Positions 44,633-52,860 of a stretch of DNA of 64,000 bases are shown here, piece by piece (within the stretch, counting starts at the first letter, position 1; every line of letters starts with the position of its first letter). The notes under the pieces are model-generated. The model had not been told where the DNA came from and searched no databases. It saw nothing but the letters and a program-made list of their open reading frames with translations. Origin of the DNA: Lachnospiraceae bacterium XBB1006 (lineage in GTDB: Bacteria > Bacillota > Clostridia > Lachnospirales > Lachnospiraceae); NCBI GenBank assembly GCA_900115795.1, contig FOXT01000009.1:1-64000 (forward strand), given 5' to 3'. The position numbers and the translations under genes were made by a program.

Positions 44633-45730
44633 ATGAGTAAAGTTATTCTTACAGGAGACCGCCCGACCGGTAAACTACATATTGGACATTATGTAGGATC
44701 GTTGCGGGAACGCGTGCGGTTACAGAACAGTGGTGAATTCGATGAAATTTATATTATGATTGCGGATGCACAGGCATTGACGGATAACGCGGATAACCCG
44801 GAAAAGATTCGCCAAAGCATTATTGAGGTGGCGTTAGATTACCTCTCTTGCGGATTGGATCCGGAGAAGTGTCATTTGTTTATTCAGTCCCAGGTACAGG
44901 AGTTGTGCGAACTGAGTTTTTATTACATGAATCTGGTGACCTTGTCCCGTTTAGAGCGGAATCCGACGGTGAAGGCGGAAATTAAGCTTCGTAATTTTGA
45001 AACCAGTATTCCGGTGGGATTTTTGACCTATCCCATTAGCCAGGCGGCAGATATTACCTTGTTTAAAGCAACCACGGTGCCGGTTGGTGAGGATCAGCTG
45101 CCGATGTTAGAGCAGACCAGAGAAATTGTACGTAGTTTTGGAAATATTTACGGGGAAGGCATCTTAGTAGAACCGAAGGCGCTTTTGCCGGATAACAAGA
45201 ATTGCTGTCGTCTTCCGGGAACCGACGGAAAGGCGAAGATGAGTAAGTCCCTTGGTAACTGTATTTACATTTCCGATTCGCCGGCAGAGGTGAAGAAGAA
45301 GGTCATGAGTATGTACACTGATCCGGATCACATTCGTGTGGAAGATCCGGGCAAGATCGAAGGCAATACGGTGTTTACGTATCTGGATGCTTTTTGCAAG
45401 GATGAGCATTTCGAGAAATATTGGGATGAGTACAAGAATCTGCAGGAAGTAAAGGATCATTACCAGCGAGGCGGATTAGGCGATGTGAAGGTTAAGAAGT
45501 TCCTGATTAAAGTGTTGGAAGAGGAACTTGCGCCGATTCGTGAGCGCAGAGCGAAATGGGAGCAGGATATTCCGGCTGTGTATGAGGTGCTTAAGAAGGG
45601 TACCGAGGCTGCAAGAGCCAAGGGACGTCAGACTTTGGCGGAAGTGAAGGCTGCAATGCAGATTAACTATTTCGAAGATGAAGAGTTGATTCGCCAGCAG
45701 GCGGAGCGATTCCGTAATAAAGAAGCGTAG
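44633..45730 (+). CDS. trpS: Tryptophanyl-tRNA synthetase
   Basis: Charges tRNA-Trp. The 365 residues show the class I signatures [12 protein letters not shown] (HIGH) and KMSKSLGN (KMSKS), with DRPTG at the N-terminus and IQSQVQEL typical of Trp[14 protein letters not shown] and the C-terminal helices are complete. It carries its own promoter. A hairpin terminator lies at 45823. Confidence 0.97.
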   Translation: MSKVILTGDRPTGKLHIGHYVGSLRERVRLQNSGEFDEIYIMIADAQALTDNADNPEKIRQSIIEVALDYLSCGLDPEKCHLFIQSQVQELCELSFYYMNLVTLSRLERNPTVKAEIKLRNFETSIPVGFLTYPISQAADITLFKATTVPVGEDQLPMLEQTREIVRSFGNIYGEGILVEPKALLPDNKNCCRLPGTDGKAKMSKSLGNCIYISDSPAEVKKKVMSMYTDPDHIRVEDPGKIEGNTVFTYLDAFCKDEHFEKYWDEYKNLQEVKDHYQRGGLGDVKVKKFLIKVLEEELAPIRERRAKWEQDIPAVYEVLKKGTEAARAKGRQTLAEVKAAMQINYFEDEELIRQQAERFRNKEA

Positions 45731-45754
45731 AGGAACTTTTTGAGTATTTGCAAA

Positions 45755-45775
45755 CAACGAACGAATGGTTCGTTG
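45755..45775 (+). other. Small hairpin after trpS
   Basis: CAACGAAC-gaatg-GTTCGTTG is a perfect 8-bp stem 24 bases past the trpS stop. No U-run follows. It may protect the mRNA 3' end. Confidence 0.5.
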
Positions 45776-45822
45776 TGAGGGGAAAGGCACAGGCGAGAGA
45801 AGTGGGCTAAGGGGACTGGAAA

Positions 45823-45869
45823 GTCCGGCAGCGTTGTGTAAAAATGCGACGACTGCCGGGCTTTTTTTC
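45823..45869 (+). terminator. Intrinsic terminator after trpS
   Basis: CCGGCAG...CTGCCGG with an inner TTGT/CGAC extension, followed by GC and seven T. Strong terminator separating trpS from the HipA-like locus. The following 140 bases hold no convincing gene. Confidence 0.85.
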
Positions 45870-46010
45870 TGTTCTTGAGGTCTGGTAGGGGATGTAGTAT
45901 GATAATATAAAAGTAGAGAAGGATGATGAGGATGAAGGCGAAGAGGATCGGGGCGCGGTATTTGCGGATTATTATGCGAGAGCCTGCGAGCTTGCGAAGA
46001 AAATTATTTG

Positions 46011-46069
46011 TTTGACGCACGTCAAATAAAATGGTATAATGAATAAAAATATTTGACGCACGTCAAATA
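46011..46069 (+). promoter_or_regulatory. Promoter with two identical palindromic operators
   Basis: TTTGACGCACGTCAAATA occurs at 46011-46028 and again at 46052-46069, centres 41 bases apart (about four helical turns). The first copy supplies the -35 (TTGACG 46012-46017); after 17 bases comes a perfect TATAAT (46035-46040). The second copy covers the transcription start and runs into the AGGAGGAG ribosome site. A repressor binding both would block the promoter completely, which is typical of toxin-antitoxin style autoregulation. Confidence 0.8.
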
Positions 46070-46081
46070 GGAGGAGATCAT

Positions 46082-46885
46082 TTGCTTATTAAAGAAAAAC
46101 AAGATCTGACTTACTTGAATTGGTCTCATATTCGTAGTTCAAGTGGGACGGCTGGAACATTTTTAAAATCAGAGGGACGGCTGGACGGTAGGAAACAGTA
46201 TTACAAATTATCGTTGTATGATTCTGTCAAAGGAATCATCGGCCATGAATGCGTAAACGAGCTTATTGTGGATCGACTGCTTACGTGCCTGGGTGTGGAG
46301 CATTTGCGATATGACTTAATCCATGCGGATGTGGAAATCGAAGGGCGGGAATACCGGACTTACCTGTGTGGCTCTGAGGATTTCAAACAACGCGGCGAGC
46401 AGAAAATAGCGTTGGACGATTATTATCTGGTGAATGCAGAAAAGGGTGAGTCGCATTATGATTTTTGCAAGCGCATGGGATGGCAGAACTACATTGATAC
46501 CATGCTGGCGGTGGACTTTATCATTTTGAATCGTGACCGCCACGGTGCGAATATCGAAGTGTTGCGTAATAGTAGAGCCCATACTTTGCGGATCGCGCCG
46601 CTTTTTGACCATGGTCTGTCACTTCTATATTCGTGTCTTTCTAAGGAGGAAATCCGGAAGTTTGATATCAAGGAAGACCGAAAGTGTAACAATTTTATCG
46701 GAAGTACATCCTGTTATGAGAATTTGAATCTGATTGCAGACAGGGCAAATGTTTTTTCTGGAAAGTTGGAAGAAAAGGATCGTGCATTTCTGTTTGAAGG
46801 GTTGGACGGTGTGATTCCGGATCTGCTGATGGAGAAAATCTGGCAGATGATTTATGAGAGGTATAAGCTATATGAAACTGTATGA
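46082..46885 (+). CDS. HipA-like protein kinase (CtkA/HipA C-domain fold)
   Basis: 267 residues, TTG start with AGGAGGAG 5 bases upstream. The catalytic core is that of HipA/CtkA-type Ser/Thr kinases: AVDFIILNRDRHGANIEVL (about 143-162, with the N-x-D-R-H catalytic loop and Asn) and PLFDHGLSL (about 172-180, Mg-binding Asp replacing DFG). An early YYKLSLYDS segment could supply the ATP-binding Lys. It lacks the N-terminal HipA-N1 domain, so it is a short form. It overlaps the start of the DUF2442/HTH gene by 14 bases. The operator pair upstream and partner gene suggest a toxin-antitoxin or signalling module; targets unknown. Confidence 0.78.
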   Translation: MLIKEKQDLTYLNWSHIRSSSGTAGTFLKSEGRLDGRKQYYKLSLYDSVKGIIGHECVNELIVDRLLTCLGVEHLRYDLIHADVEIEGREYRTYLCGSEDFKQRGEQKIALDDYYLVNAEKGESHYDFCKRMGWQNYIDTMLAVDFIILNRDRHGANIEVLRNSRAHTLRIAPLFDHGLSLLYSCLSKEEIRKFDIKEDRKCNNFIGSTSCYENLNLIADRANVFSGKLEEKDRAFLFEGLDGVIPDLLMEKIWQMIYERYKLYETV

Positions 46886-47666
46886 GATTATCGATGATGA
46901 GACAGGCATGGCGGTTGCTGTGTTGCTGTATTACGAGAAACGCAAAGAATTCATTATCGAATTGCAGGAGGATTTGGATGAGTGGACGGCGCCGCTTTTA
47001 TTTACTAATCTTGTGAAAAAAGGGATTTATACGGTGTCAAGAGACTTAAGCTTCCGATGGGTAAAAGAACGCGTTATTCCAAGCGGGCGGCAGAATATCA
47101 GCGAAATTCTTAAAAATCATAAAATGGAAACGTATGAGGAAATGGAATTTTTGAAGGTGTCGAAGGGGAAGTGCTCTCAGGACAGTTTCTATATCAAGCC
47201 GTTGGAAAACTTGCCGGATTATGTTCTTCAAAGGAGAAAGAATGTAATCGATTGTGTACCTTGTGAGGGGGAGCAGATTCTTTGCTTTTTTGAGGACGAT
47301 ACGGTGAAAAAAGTGGATTTACATCAGATGGAGGATGTGGAAGGCGTCGCAAAGATTTTGAGAAACGACAGTCTATATCATTCCTGTGAGGTAGGAACCG
47401 GCGGATATTATATTACGTTTTATGATACCATTGACATCCCGGCAAAGCTGCTTTATGAGCGAGGACAGACGATTCCGCTTCGACTTGACGATTTTCTGTG
47501 TTTTGCCAAGGGAAATTTACTCGATACGTCGGATTGCTGCGAAGTTTTGGAATGTTCCCGGCAGAATGTTTCCTATCTGGTAAAAAAAGAACAACTTCTT
47601 GCTGTGAAAGAGGATGTGAGAGGAAACCTTTACTTGAAGGGGAACGTGGTTCGTAATTCGTGGTAG
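46872..47666 (+). CDS. DUF2442/HTH-like partner protein, possibly C-terminally truncated
   Basis: 264 residues from the ATG at 46872 (GAGAGG upstream; overlaps the kinase gene). Residues 1-120 match nothing I recognise. Residues 125-200 resemble DUF2442 (EQILCFFEDDTVKKVDLHQ), and the C-terminus (about 205-255, LLDTSDCCEVLECSRQNVSYLVKKEQL) looks like a helix-turn-helix. This is the only DNA-binding candidate in the locus and so the likely reader of the palindromes. The reading frame continues sensibly after the TAG at 47664-47666 for 35 codons, so the natural protein may be longer and this copy damaged. Confidence 0.65.
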   Translation: MKLYEIIDDETGMAVAVLLYYEKRKEFIIELQEDLDEWTAPLLFTNLVKKGIYTVSRDLSFRWVKERVIPSGRQNISEILKNHKMETYEEMEFLKVSKGKCSQDSFYIKPLENLPDYVLQRRKNVIDCVPCEGEQILCFFEDDTVKKVDLHQMEDVEGVAKILRNDSLYHSCEVGTGGYYITFYDTIDIPAKLLYERGQTIPLRLDDFLCFAKGNLLDTSDCCEVLECSRQNVSYLVKKEQLLAVKEDVRGNLYLKGNVVRNSW

Positions 47667-47884
47667 AAAAGATGGAAAACCTACATGGACAACCTTCCGG
47701 CTGGGGCGAAAAAGCTCTGCCTTGCGGATATGGAAGAGGTTGTGGCAGCAGGCTATAACTGGGAGCACAGTTAGTCAGAGCGATTTTGCGCAAGGATGCG
47801 TTTGACAATCTCATCAGCTATGAAATAGAAGGTGTGAAGAAATCGTTTCGGAAATTTATGGAATCTTTGACGTGCGTCAAATAA
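47667..47884 (+). pseudogene. Remnant coding sequence after the DUF2442/HTH gene
   Basis: In frame with the gene above and after its TAG, 35 codons read as protein-like sequence (MDNLPAGAKKLCLADMEEVV is included). After a one-base frame change near 47757, another stretch reads LVRAILRKDAFDNLISYEIE and ends in SLTCVK at 47883. The last codons lie in the third palindrome. I interpret this as a stop plus frameshift in one formerly continuous ORF, or as a fragment of a third gene of the module. Confidence 0.5.
47866..47883. repeat. Third copy of the HipA-locus palindrome, inverted
   Basis: TTTGACGTGCGTCAAATA is the palindrome of 46011/46052 with the central four bases in the opposite orientation (CGTGCG for CGCACG). 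It lies at the end of the module, 42 bases before the GNAT start, so the module is bracketed by the same sequence. It could be an operator for the GNAT gene or a boundary repeat. Confidence 0.8.
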
Positions 47885-47924
47885 AAATAGAAAATGGAGA
47901 AGAGATTTTAGTGAGGTAGAGAGA

Positions 47925-48458
47925 ATGAGTGTTAAGTTGATTCGACCAACGCAGCATTATGCAAAGCAGGTCATGAAATACAAAGAGGAAATGCTTGCAA
48001 ATGGCGACCGGCTGGATGGTTGCGCAAGTTTGGAAGATGTGGATTCTTTTGAGGAATGGATTGATTTTGAAAACCGTCTGAAGAAAAAATTTGGAGAAGG
48101 ATACGTGCCTTCGGAGGTATTTTTATGTGTGCGAACAGAAGATGATAAGGTTGTTGGCATTATCGATTACCGACATCCCTTATCTCCGTTTCTGCTGCAA
48201 TACGGTGGCAACATCGGGTACAGTATTTTGCCGTCGGAGAGGAAAAAGGGCTATGCCGGTGAAATGCTGAAATTGCTTTTACCAATTTGCAAGGAGTACG
48301 GTGACGACAGAGTTCTTGTCTGCTGTGAGCGGGACAACGAGGCATCTCGCCGAACTATCGTGAAAAACGGTGGTGTGCTGGAAAACGAAATAAAGGATGA
48401 TATCGGACTGGGAGAATGCGGCACGATTCAGAGGTATTGGATAGACATAACGGCGTGA
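47925..48458 (+). CDS. GNAT acetyltransferase
   Basis: 177 residues. The acetyl-CoA loop region is GNIGYSILPSERKKGYAGEML (about 90-110, R-x-x-G-x-A pattern) and the C-terminal strand-helix is CERDNEASRRTIVKNGG. The opening MSVKLIRPTQHYAKQVMKYKEEM is nearly repeated in a fragment at 55406. The acceptor substrate is unknown. It is one of many GNATs in this 16-kb region. Confidence 0.88.
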   Translation: MSVKLIRPTQHYAKQVMKYKEEMLANGDRLDGCASLEDVDSFEEWIDFENRLKKKFGEGYVPSEVFLCVRTEDDKVVGIIDYRHPLSPFLLQYGGNIGYSILPSERKKGYAGEMLKLLLPICKEYGDDRVLVCCERDNEASRRTIVKNGGVLENEIKDDIGLGECGTIQRYWIDITA

Positions 48459-48473
48459 ACGTAAGGAGGATGT

Positions 48474-48659
48474 ATGAAAGGATTAAATAACGCGGCAATC
48501 GACTGCATAACGACGCTTTTTGAAAGAGAGCATTTAGAGGGCAGCATTGGACTTTTGCACGTGACGCCGAAGTTCCGCCGAAAAGGCTACGCTATGGCAT
48601 TGCAGAAAAAACTCGGATTGACACAGTCCGAGAATACGATTAGCTGGATGTGGAGATAG
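48474..48659 (+). pseudogene. Deletion-derived GNAT remnant
   Basis: 61-codon ORF that aligns with the GNAT at 56874-57245 but lacks two blocks. After GSIGLLHVTPKFRRKGYAM it jumps to ALQKKLGLTQSEN, skipping about 28 residues present in the other copy. Both deletion ends read ATGG-ATTG-like sequence, suggesting deletion between short direct repeats. A good GGAGGATG site remains. Too short to form a GNAT fold. Confidence 0.75.
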
Positions 48660-48661
48660 CT

Positions 48662-48925
48662 ATGAGCGGAGTAGAACTTGGTTTTATCATATGGGCAGTA
48701 GTTGGTTTGGTAATCATCGGCATCGGAATAAAAGCCATTTTTTCAAAGAAAGCGGTAGGCTTTTGGGCAAATGTTCGCGCGGTTTACACAGAAGAAGCTC
48801 ACCGCAATCAGGGAATTGCCGGAAACCTACTGAATAGGGTGGTGGAGAGCGATGGGCTATGCGGTTTTGCAGGACGACCCGAAGGCGGCACTGAAGTTGC
48901 TTTGCGAAAACGGGGAAGAAGATAG
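48662..48925 (+). pseudogene. Chimeric fragment: DUF6199-like membrane segment joined to GNAT motif A
   Basis: The ORF opens with a membrane segment (GFIIWAVVGLVIIGIGIKAIF) and KKAVGFWAN, which resemble the short DUF6199 family. It passes directly into AVYTEEAHRNQGIAGNLLNRVV, the acetyl-CoA-binding motif of a GNAT. The next 25 residues are out of frame with any family. Other frames between 48850 and 49050 also hold protein-like fragments (EWYQAMLALEKKAGTLEEY), so this stretch is a patchwork of gene remains. It might still encode a small membrane peptide. Confidence 0.55.
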
Positions 48926-49133
48926 TATGTTTGGAAGCAGGAGTGGTATCAAGCAATGCTTGCGCTGGAGAAAAAAGCCGGGACTTTGGAAGAATACCGG
49001 AAAATTGCATTTTTTAACCACTTGATTTTTGTTCGAAATGCATCTGTTTAGTAAGAAGCAAATAGAATTTTTGAACAATGAAATTTTATATCTTTTTTTA
49101 CATGGTTCGAAGAATAGGAGGAGAGGATTTATC

Positions 49134-49667
49134 ATGATTTTATTGGTAATGGACATTCAAAAAGGAATTACAGATGAGCGGTTGTATGAATTTGAGCGCT
49201 TTCAGAAAAATACCTTAACGATTTTGGAAGCAGCACGCAAGAATAAGCTGGAAGTAATTTATGTGCAGCACGATGACGGTCCGGGCTCCGGCTTTTCCAT
49301 CGGGGACGAGGACTTTGCGATTGCAGAGTACATTGCGCCGAAGGGCGACGAGAAACGTTTTGTCAAAAAAGAGGGCAGTTGTTTCAGCAATCCGGAATTT
49401 GCGGATTATTTGGAATCCTTAGGGGATAAGCATTTGATGATTATTGGTCTGATGACCAATTTCTGCGTGGATGCAACAGTGCGGGCTGCCGATGAGCGGG
49501 ACTTTTTTATTGTGCTTCCGGAGGGTGCGAATTCCACATTTGACAACGATTACATGGACGCAGAAACCACGTACAAATATTATAATGAAATGATTTGGCC
49601 CGGAACATATGCGGACTGCGTATCGTTGGAGGATGCGTTGGCGATGATTGAGGCAGCAAAGCGATAA
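49134..49667 (+). CDS. Isochorismatase-like cysteine hydrolase
   Basis: 177 residues. The triad of the family is present: Asp in LLVMDIQKG (residue 7), Lys in RFVKKEGSCFSN (about 81) and Cys in LMTNFCVDATVRAA (about 111). Members hydrolyse nicotinamide, isochorismate or other amides; the substrate here is undetermined. The ATG at 49134 has AGGAGGAGAGG upstream. A longer frame back to 49029 is probably not used. Confidence 0.9.
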   Translation: MILLVMDIQKGITDERLYEFERFQKNTLTILEAARKNKLEVIYVQHDDGPGSGFSIGDEDFAIAEYIAPKGDEKRFVKKEGSCFSNPEFADYLESLGDKHLMIIGLMTNFCVDATVRAADERDFFIVLPEGANSTFDNDYMDAETTYKYYNEMIWPGTYADCVSLEDALAMIEAAKR

Positions 49668-49681
49668 GAGAGGAAAACAGT

Positions 49682-50075
49682 ATGGAAAAGATTTGGACAG
49701 AGTTATATAATGCGGCAAAAGCGGTGCAAAATCCGCGGGAGATTTCGGAACGAATCGAGGCTGGTGGCGTAGCGGCGGCGATTGAAGCTGCAAGCGGCAG
49801 AATTTACACCGGTGTATGTGTGGATACCCGCCTGCACCCTTGGGATTTGTGCGGAGCGCAATGCCATGTTTCACATGATTACTGAAGGGGAACATGAGAT
49901 TCGCCGGGTGTTGGCTCTCATGCCGGACGGAACCACCGCGGCTCCCTGCGGCGCCTGCAGAGAATTTATGACACAGCTCATGCCGGGCAGATATCAGAAT
50001 GTGGAGATTATGCTTGATTATGAGAAGGAAAAAATCGTGACTTTAGGTGAGTTGACGCCGGAGTGGTGGATTTAA
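49682..50075 (+). pseudogene. cdd: Cytidine deaminase, frameshifted
   Basis: The first frame encodes an N-terminal MEKIWTELYNAAKAV segment up to TGVCVDT. The second frame, offset by one base, carries both zinc signatures, CAERNA and PCGACRE, to the end at 50075. Removing one C from the CCC at 49827-49829 restores a continuous protein of about 130 residues. So this is a recent +1 insertion (or a sequencing error). It starts 14 bases after the isochorismatase gene. Confidence 0.8.
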
Positions 50076-50119
50076 AAGGAACTAAACAGAAGGTTGAAAA
50101 GAAAACAACAGATTGATAA

Positions 50120-50148
50120 TTGAAACGCTCCACTGCACACCGTATAAT
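50120..50148 (+). promoter_or_regulatory. Promoter of the XRE-type regulator gene
   Basis: TTGAAA (50120-50125), a 17-base spacer and a perfect TATAAT (50143-50148), 41 bases before the start. Confidence 0.75.
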
Positions 50149-50189
50149 GAAGTTACACCGGTGGAAAACGAAAAAGAAGGAGCAAAGCA

Positions 50190-51281
50190 ATGATTAAATT
50201 AGGAGAAAGAATTAAAGAACTTCGTCTGAGAGACGGAAGAACACAGGATGTGCTGGCATCCGAGCTTGGCGTAACGGCACAGGCAGTGTCCCGATGGGAA
50301 AAGGAAATCTGCTATCCGGACATGGGAATGATCCCGTCCATTGCAAATTATTTTGGCGTTTCCATTGATGAACTGTTTGGATATGACAACGAGCGGGAGA
50401 AAAAGGTGAATGCTCTTGCAAAAAAGATTCAGGAAATGAACCATCAGAACAACGGAAACGATGTCTGCATGGAGGAATGCATTTCCCTTGCGAGGGAAGC
50501 CCTGATTGAATTTCCGGGCAATGAGAAGCTGACCCTTGACCTTGCTTCGGTTCTTTTTAACGCCGGCTATGTACGACATGGGGAATTTCATATCGTTGGA
50601 GACGACGGATACAGCGTGTATGACACCGCAAAACACAAAACCTACCCCGAATGGCAGGAAGCAATCAAGCTTTATGAGAAGCTTCTATTATCACTTCCAA
50701 GTGGGGAGCTACGCCAAAAGACGATAGAGGAATTGTCACAGCTTTATAAAAATACCGGAGAGCATGAGAAAGCCTTGCGTTTAGCAGAGTCGGCACCGGA
50801 GTTGACAGCATCCAGGCCATTTCTTCGCATCCAGGCATATGATGGAAAAGAGGCCATTGATGCAATGCGTGAGGCGCTTTTGGCAACGGTGCAGCAAAGC
50901 GCAGATTTGATGGTCCATATCGTTTTGGATGATACAACGATTCCGCCGATTATGGCGGCAGAACGTCTCCAAAATGCGGAAGGCTTGTTTGCACAGATTT
51001 TACCGGATCATCATTACGGAAAAGATTTTGGTCTATTGGCCTGCATCCAGATGCTCCGTTCCTATTATCTGTGGCGTGCCGAGAAAAAAGAGGAGGCTTT
51101 CCTGGCACTGGATACAGCGCTTGCCTATGCGAAGCAGTTGGGTCAGTTGGAAGAAAAAGCGTTTTGTGCGGAACTGCCGGAGCTTTGGCCCTGGTGGGAT
51201 GTTCCAAAGAGAGAAAACGTTTTGACAGAAATGCAGGCGGATTCCCGCTGGACAGAATGGGTAGAGAAAACGAAAGAATAA
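50190..51281 (+). CDS. XRE-family regulator with helical C-terminal domain
   Basis: 363 residues. The N-terminal helix-turn-helix (about 5-60) includes IKELRLRDGRTQDVLASELG and TAQAVSRWEKEICYPD, typical of Cro/C1-like domains. The remaining 300 residues are helical, with tetratricopeptide-like spacing (EEALLS, QKTIEELSQLYKNTGEHEKALRLA), and resemble the sensory halves of common Firmicute XRE regulators. AAGGAGC precedes the ATG and a strong promoter lies upstream. Its target is unknown. Confidence 0.88.
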   Translation: MIKLGERIKELRLRDGRTQDVLASELGVTAQAVSRWEKEICYPDMGMIPSIANYFGVSIDELFGYDNEREKKVNALAKKIQEMNHQNNGNDVCMEECISLAREALIEFPGNEKLTLDLASVLFNAGYVRHGEFHIVGDDGYSVYDTAKHKTYPEWQEAIKLYEKLLLSLPSGELRQKTIEELSQLYKNTGEHEKALRLAESAPELTASRPFLRIQAYDGKEAIDAMREALLATVQQSADLMVHIVLDDTTIPPIMAAERLQNAEGLFAQILPDHHYGKDFGLLACIQMLRSYYLWRAEKKEEAFLALDTALAYAKQLGQLEEKAFCAELPELWPWWDVPKRENVLTEMQADSRWTEWVEKTKE

Positions 51282-51572
51282 TGGAATGCTACGTAGGCGA
51301 TTGCTCATGTGATGCATGGGCGATTTCCTATAAGGCATGAAGATAGAAGAAAGTGGAGGGAAAAAGGGGTATGCCTTGAAGATGATGGAGTTGTTTTTTG
51401 CAAAATTGAAGAATTGAAATTATGCGTGCAGATTTTTTGTGCTGTACGTTTTTGTGCCGGATTTCATGGATGCCTTAATTTTATAATAGTAAGTTTTGGC
51501 CTTTTTTAGCTTGACCTTACACCAAACTGCAATGTTATAAAATAGGAAAGAGGACATAGTAGGAGGACGATC
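51282..51572 (+). other. Intergenic stretch with a promoter for the metallopeptidase-like gene
   Basis: About 290 bases with no convincing gene; a 66-codon frame (51309-51509) lacks a ribosome site and family resemblance. A promoter is likely near the end: TTGACC (51511-51516) with TTATAA or TATAAA starting at 51535-51536 (spacer 18-19). Confidence 0.45.
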
Positions 51573-52532
51573 ATGATGAATTTAAAAGTATTGCATCAGC
51601 AGGTGAAGGAAATGATTTCGGCAATCAATTATGAGGAAATCTGGAGCGGATTTTACCCGGGTAAATTTGCCTTATATACCGGGGAAACATGCTGTTTTGA
51701 TGGGGAGTATATAGAAAAACCGGTAGATTTTTGTGCGAATACCGCATTGAAATATGGCGAGGAATATATCGCCATATGGGACGTGACAGAAGAGTTGCCG
51801 TTGCCGGTATTGGTTGCCAAAATCGTGCATGAATTGTTTCATGCTTTTCAGCTGAAAAATTGGGAGGAGTGCTGGTCAAATGAGATGGAAGCACTTTTTC
51901 AATATGAATACAGGGAAGACAACCTGAGCTTGAAACGAAGGGAAAATAATCTTCTGATTGCGTTATTCAGCAATTTCGAGCAGGAAAAATGGGAAGAATT
52001 TCAGGCTTTGCGTTGTTACCGGAAGGATTCTTTTTCTTATGAGACGCAATATGAGCGATGTGTAGAAGAAATCGAGGGGATAAAACTGTTACAGGATTCA
52101 GAGAATTATTTTCCTGTCCGTTTTTCCTGTTATTATGCGGGTGCGCTTTTGGTTATGGCTTGGAAAAATGCGAGCAGACGCTTGTGCGGGCAGCAGCATA
52201 CGATGTTTGCTATGGAAAAAACGGTTCCGGTTAAGGCGGAAAGTATCGCCCGGTATCAGCGCGAGGGAGGGATAGGGATGGTGTTGCAGGAGTATCAGCA
52301 GGAAACGGAGAAAATGATTACGTCCACTGTTTCCAAAAATGAAATTTTATTGGAAGGTCCTGTAAAGCTGAGAAGTGTCAACGTATTTGACGCAAGACGG
52401 CAAGGGGATTATGTGACATCACGTTTCTTCCTGATGTATCAAGTCGGCGAGGAGGACCATGTCATAAAGGAGAATGTAGTTATAAAGATGCGAGATGAAA
52501 AAATAATTGATAGGGTGTATCGGATGGTGTGA
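51573..52532 (+). CDS. Putative zinc metallopeptidase-like protein (HELFH motif)
   Basis: 319 residues, no signal peptide. A short zinc-peptidase motif, HELFH, occurs in LVAKIVHELFHAFQ (about residues 87-91). It is followed 15-20 residues later by acidic residues in NEMEALFQYEY that could supply the third ligand, as in gluzincins. I do not recognise the family otherwise. The C-terminal 60 residues are beta-rich. AGGAGGACG precedes the ATG. It could act on a cytoplasmic peptide or be a catalytic domain of a small defence or stress locus; this is inference only. Confidence 0.6.
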   Translation: MMNLKVLHQQVKEMISAINYEEIWSGFYPGKFALYTGETCCFDGEYIEKPVDFCANTALKYGEEYIAIWDVTEELPLPVLVAKIVHELFHAFQLKNWEECWSNEMEALFQYEYREDNLSLKRRENNLLIALFSNFEQEKWEEFQALRCYRKDSFSYETQYERCVEEIEGIKLLQDSENYFPVRFSCYYAGALLVMAWKNASRRLCGQQHTMFAMEKTVPVKAESIARYQREGGIGMVLQEYQQETEKMITSTVSKNEILLEGPVKLRSVNVFDARRQGDYVTSRFFLMYQVGEEDHVIKENVVIKMRDEKIIDRVYRMV

Positions 52533-52555
52533 TTATTTTACCATTTTTGTACACA

Positions 52556-52633
52556 AATCCGGAAATTTTATGGCTATTACGTGCACTAGGCTAGTTTTTA
52601 TATTTTTGCACGTAGTCAAAAATTTCCGGATTT
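52556..52633. repeat. Nested inverted repeat after the metallopeptidase-like gene
   Basis: AAATCCGGAAATTT (52556-52569) pairs with AAATTTCCGGATTT (52620-52633), and inside it ACGTGCA (52579-52585) pairs with TGCACGT (52607-52613). A T-rich tail follows, so part of it may work as a terminator, but the two-step symmetry is larger than needed for that. Confidence 0.7.
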
Positions 52634-52860
52634 TATTTTTACCTTCAGATCATAGAATTTTGCATTGTTTGCACGTAGCATTTTCGGTTTTGTAAGGAGT
52701 AGACTACCATCGTATTAATTGATTTTGGCTTGATGGCACGTAATCACCCATCCGTGAACAGAGCGATTTACGGTCCATTCAAACAAATCAACGACTTTTG
52801 AAGGTAACCAACTTTTTTTGACTACGTTCAAAACCGTTTGAATTATCCGGACGGCACGTA
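52578..52860. repeat. Cluster of GCACGTA motifs in a non-coding region
   Basis: The heptamer GCACGTA (or its complement TACGTGC) occurs at 52578, 52608, 52671, 52736 and 52854, and a related TTTTTGACTACGT at about 52813 is the complement of ACGTAGTCAAAAA at about 52610. The 480 bases from 52533 to 53010 hold no supportable gene. The spacing is irregular. Possible binding sites or eroded copies of one palindromic unit. Confidence 0.5.

Noticed and set aside
45898-46031. Acidic open frame before the HipA-like kinase
   Set aside because: No start codon in frame and no ribosome site; it ends inside the operator palindrome by chance of its sequence.
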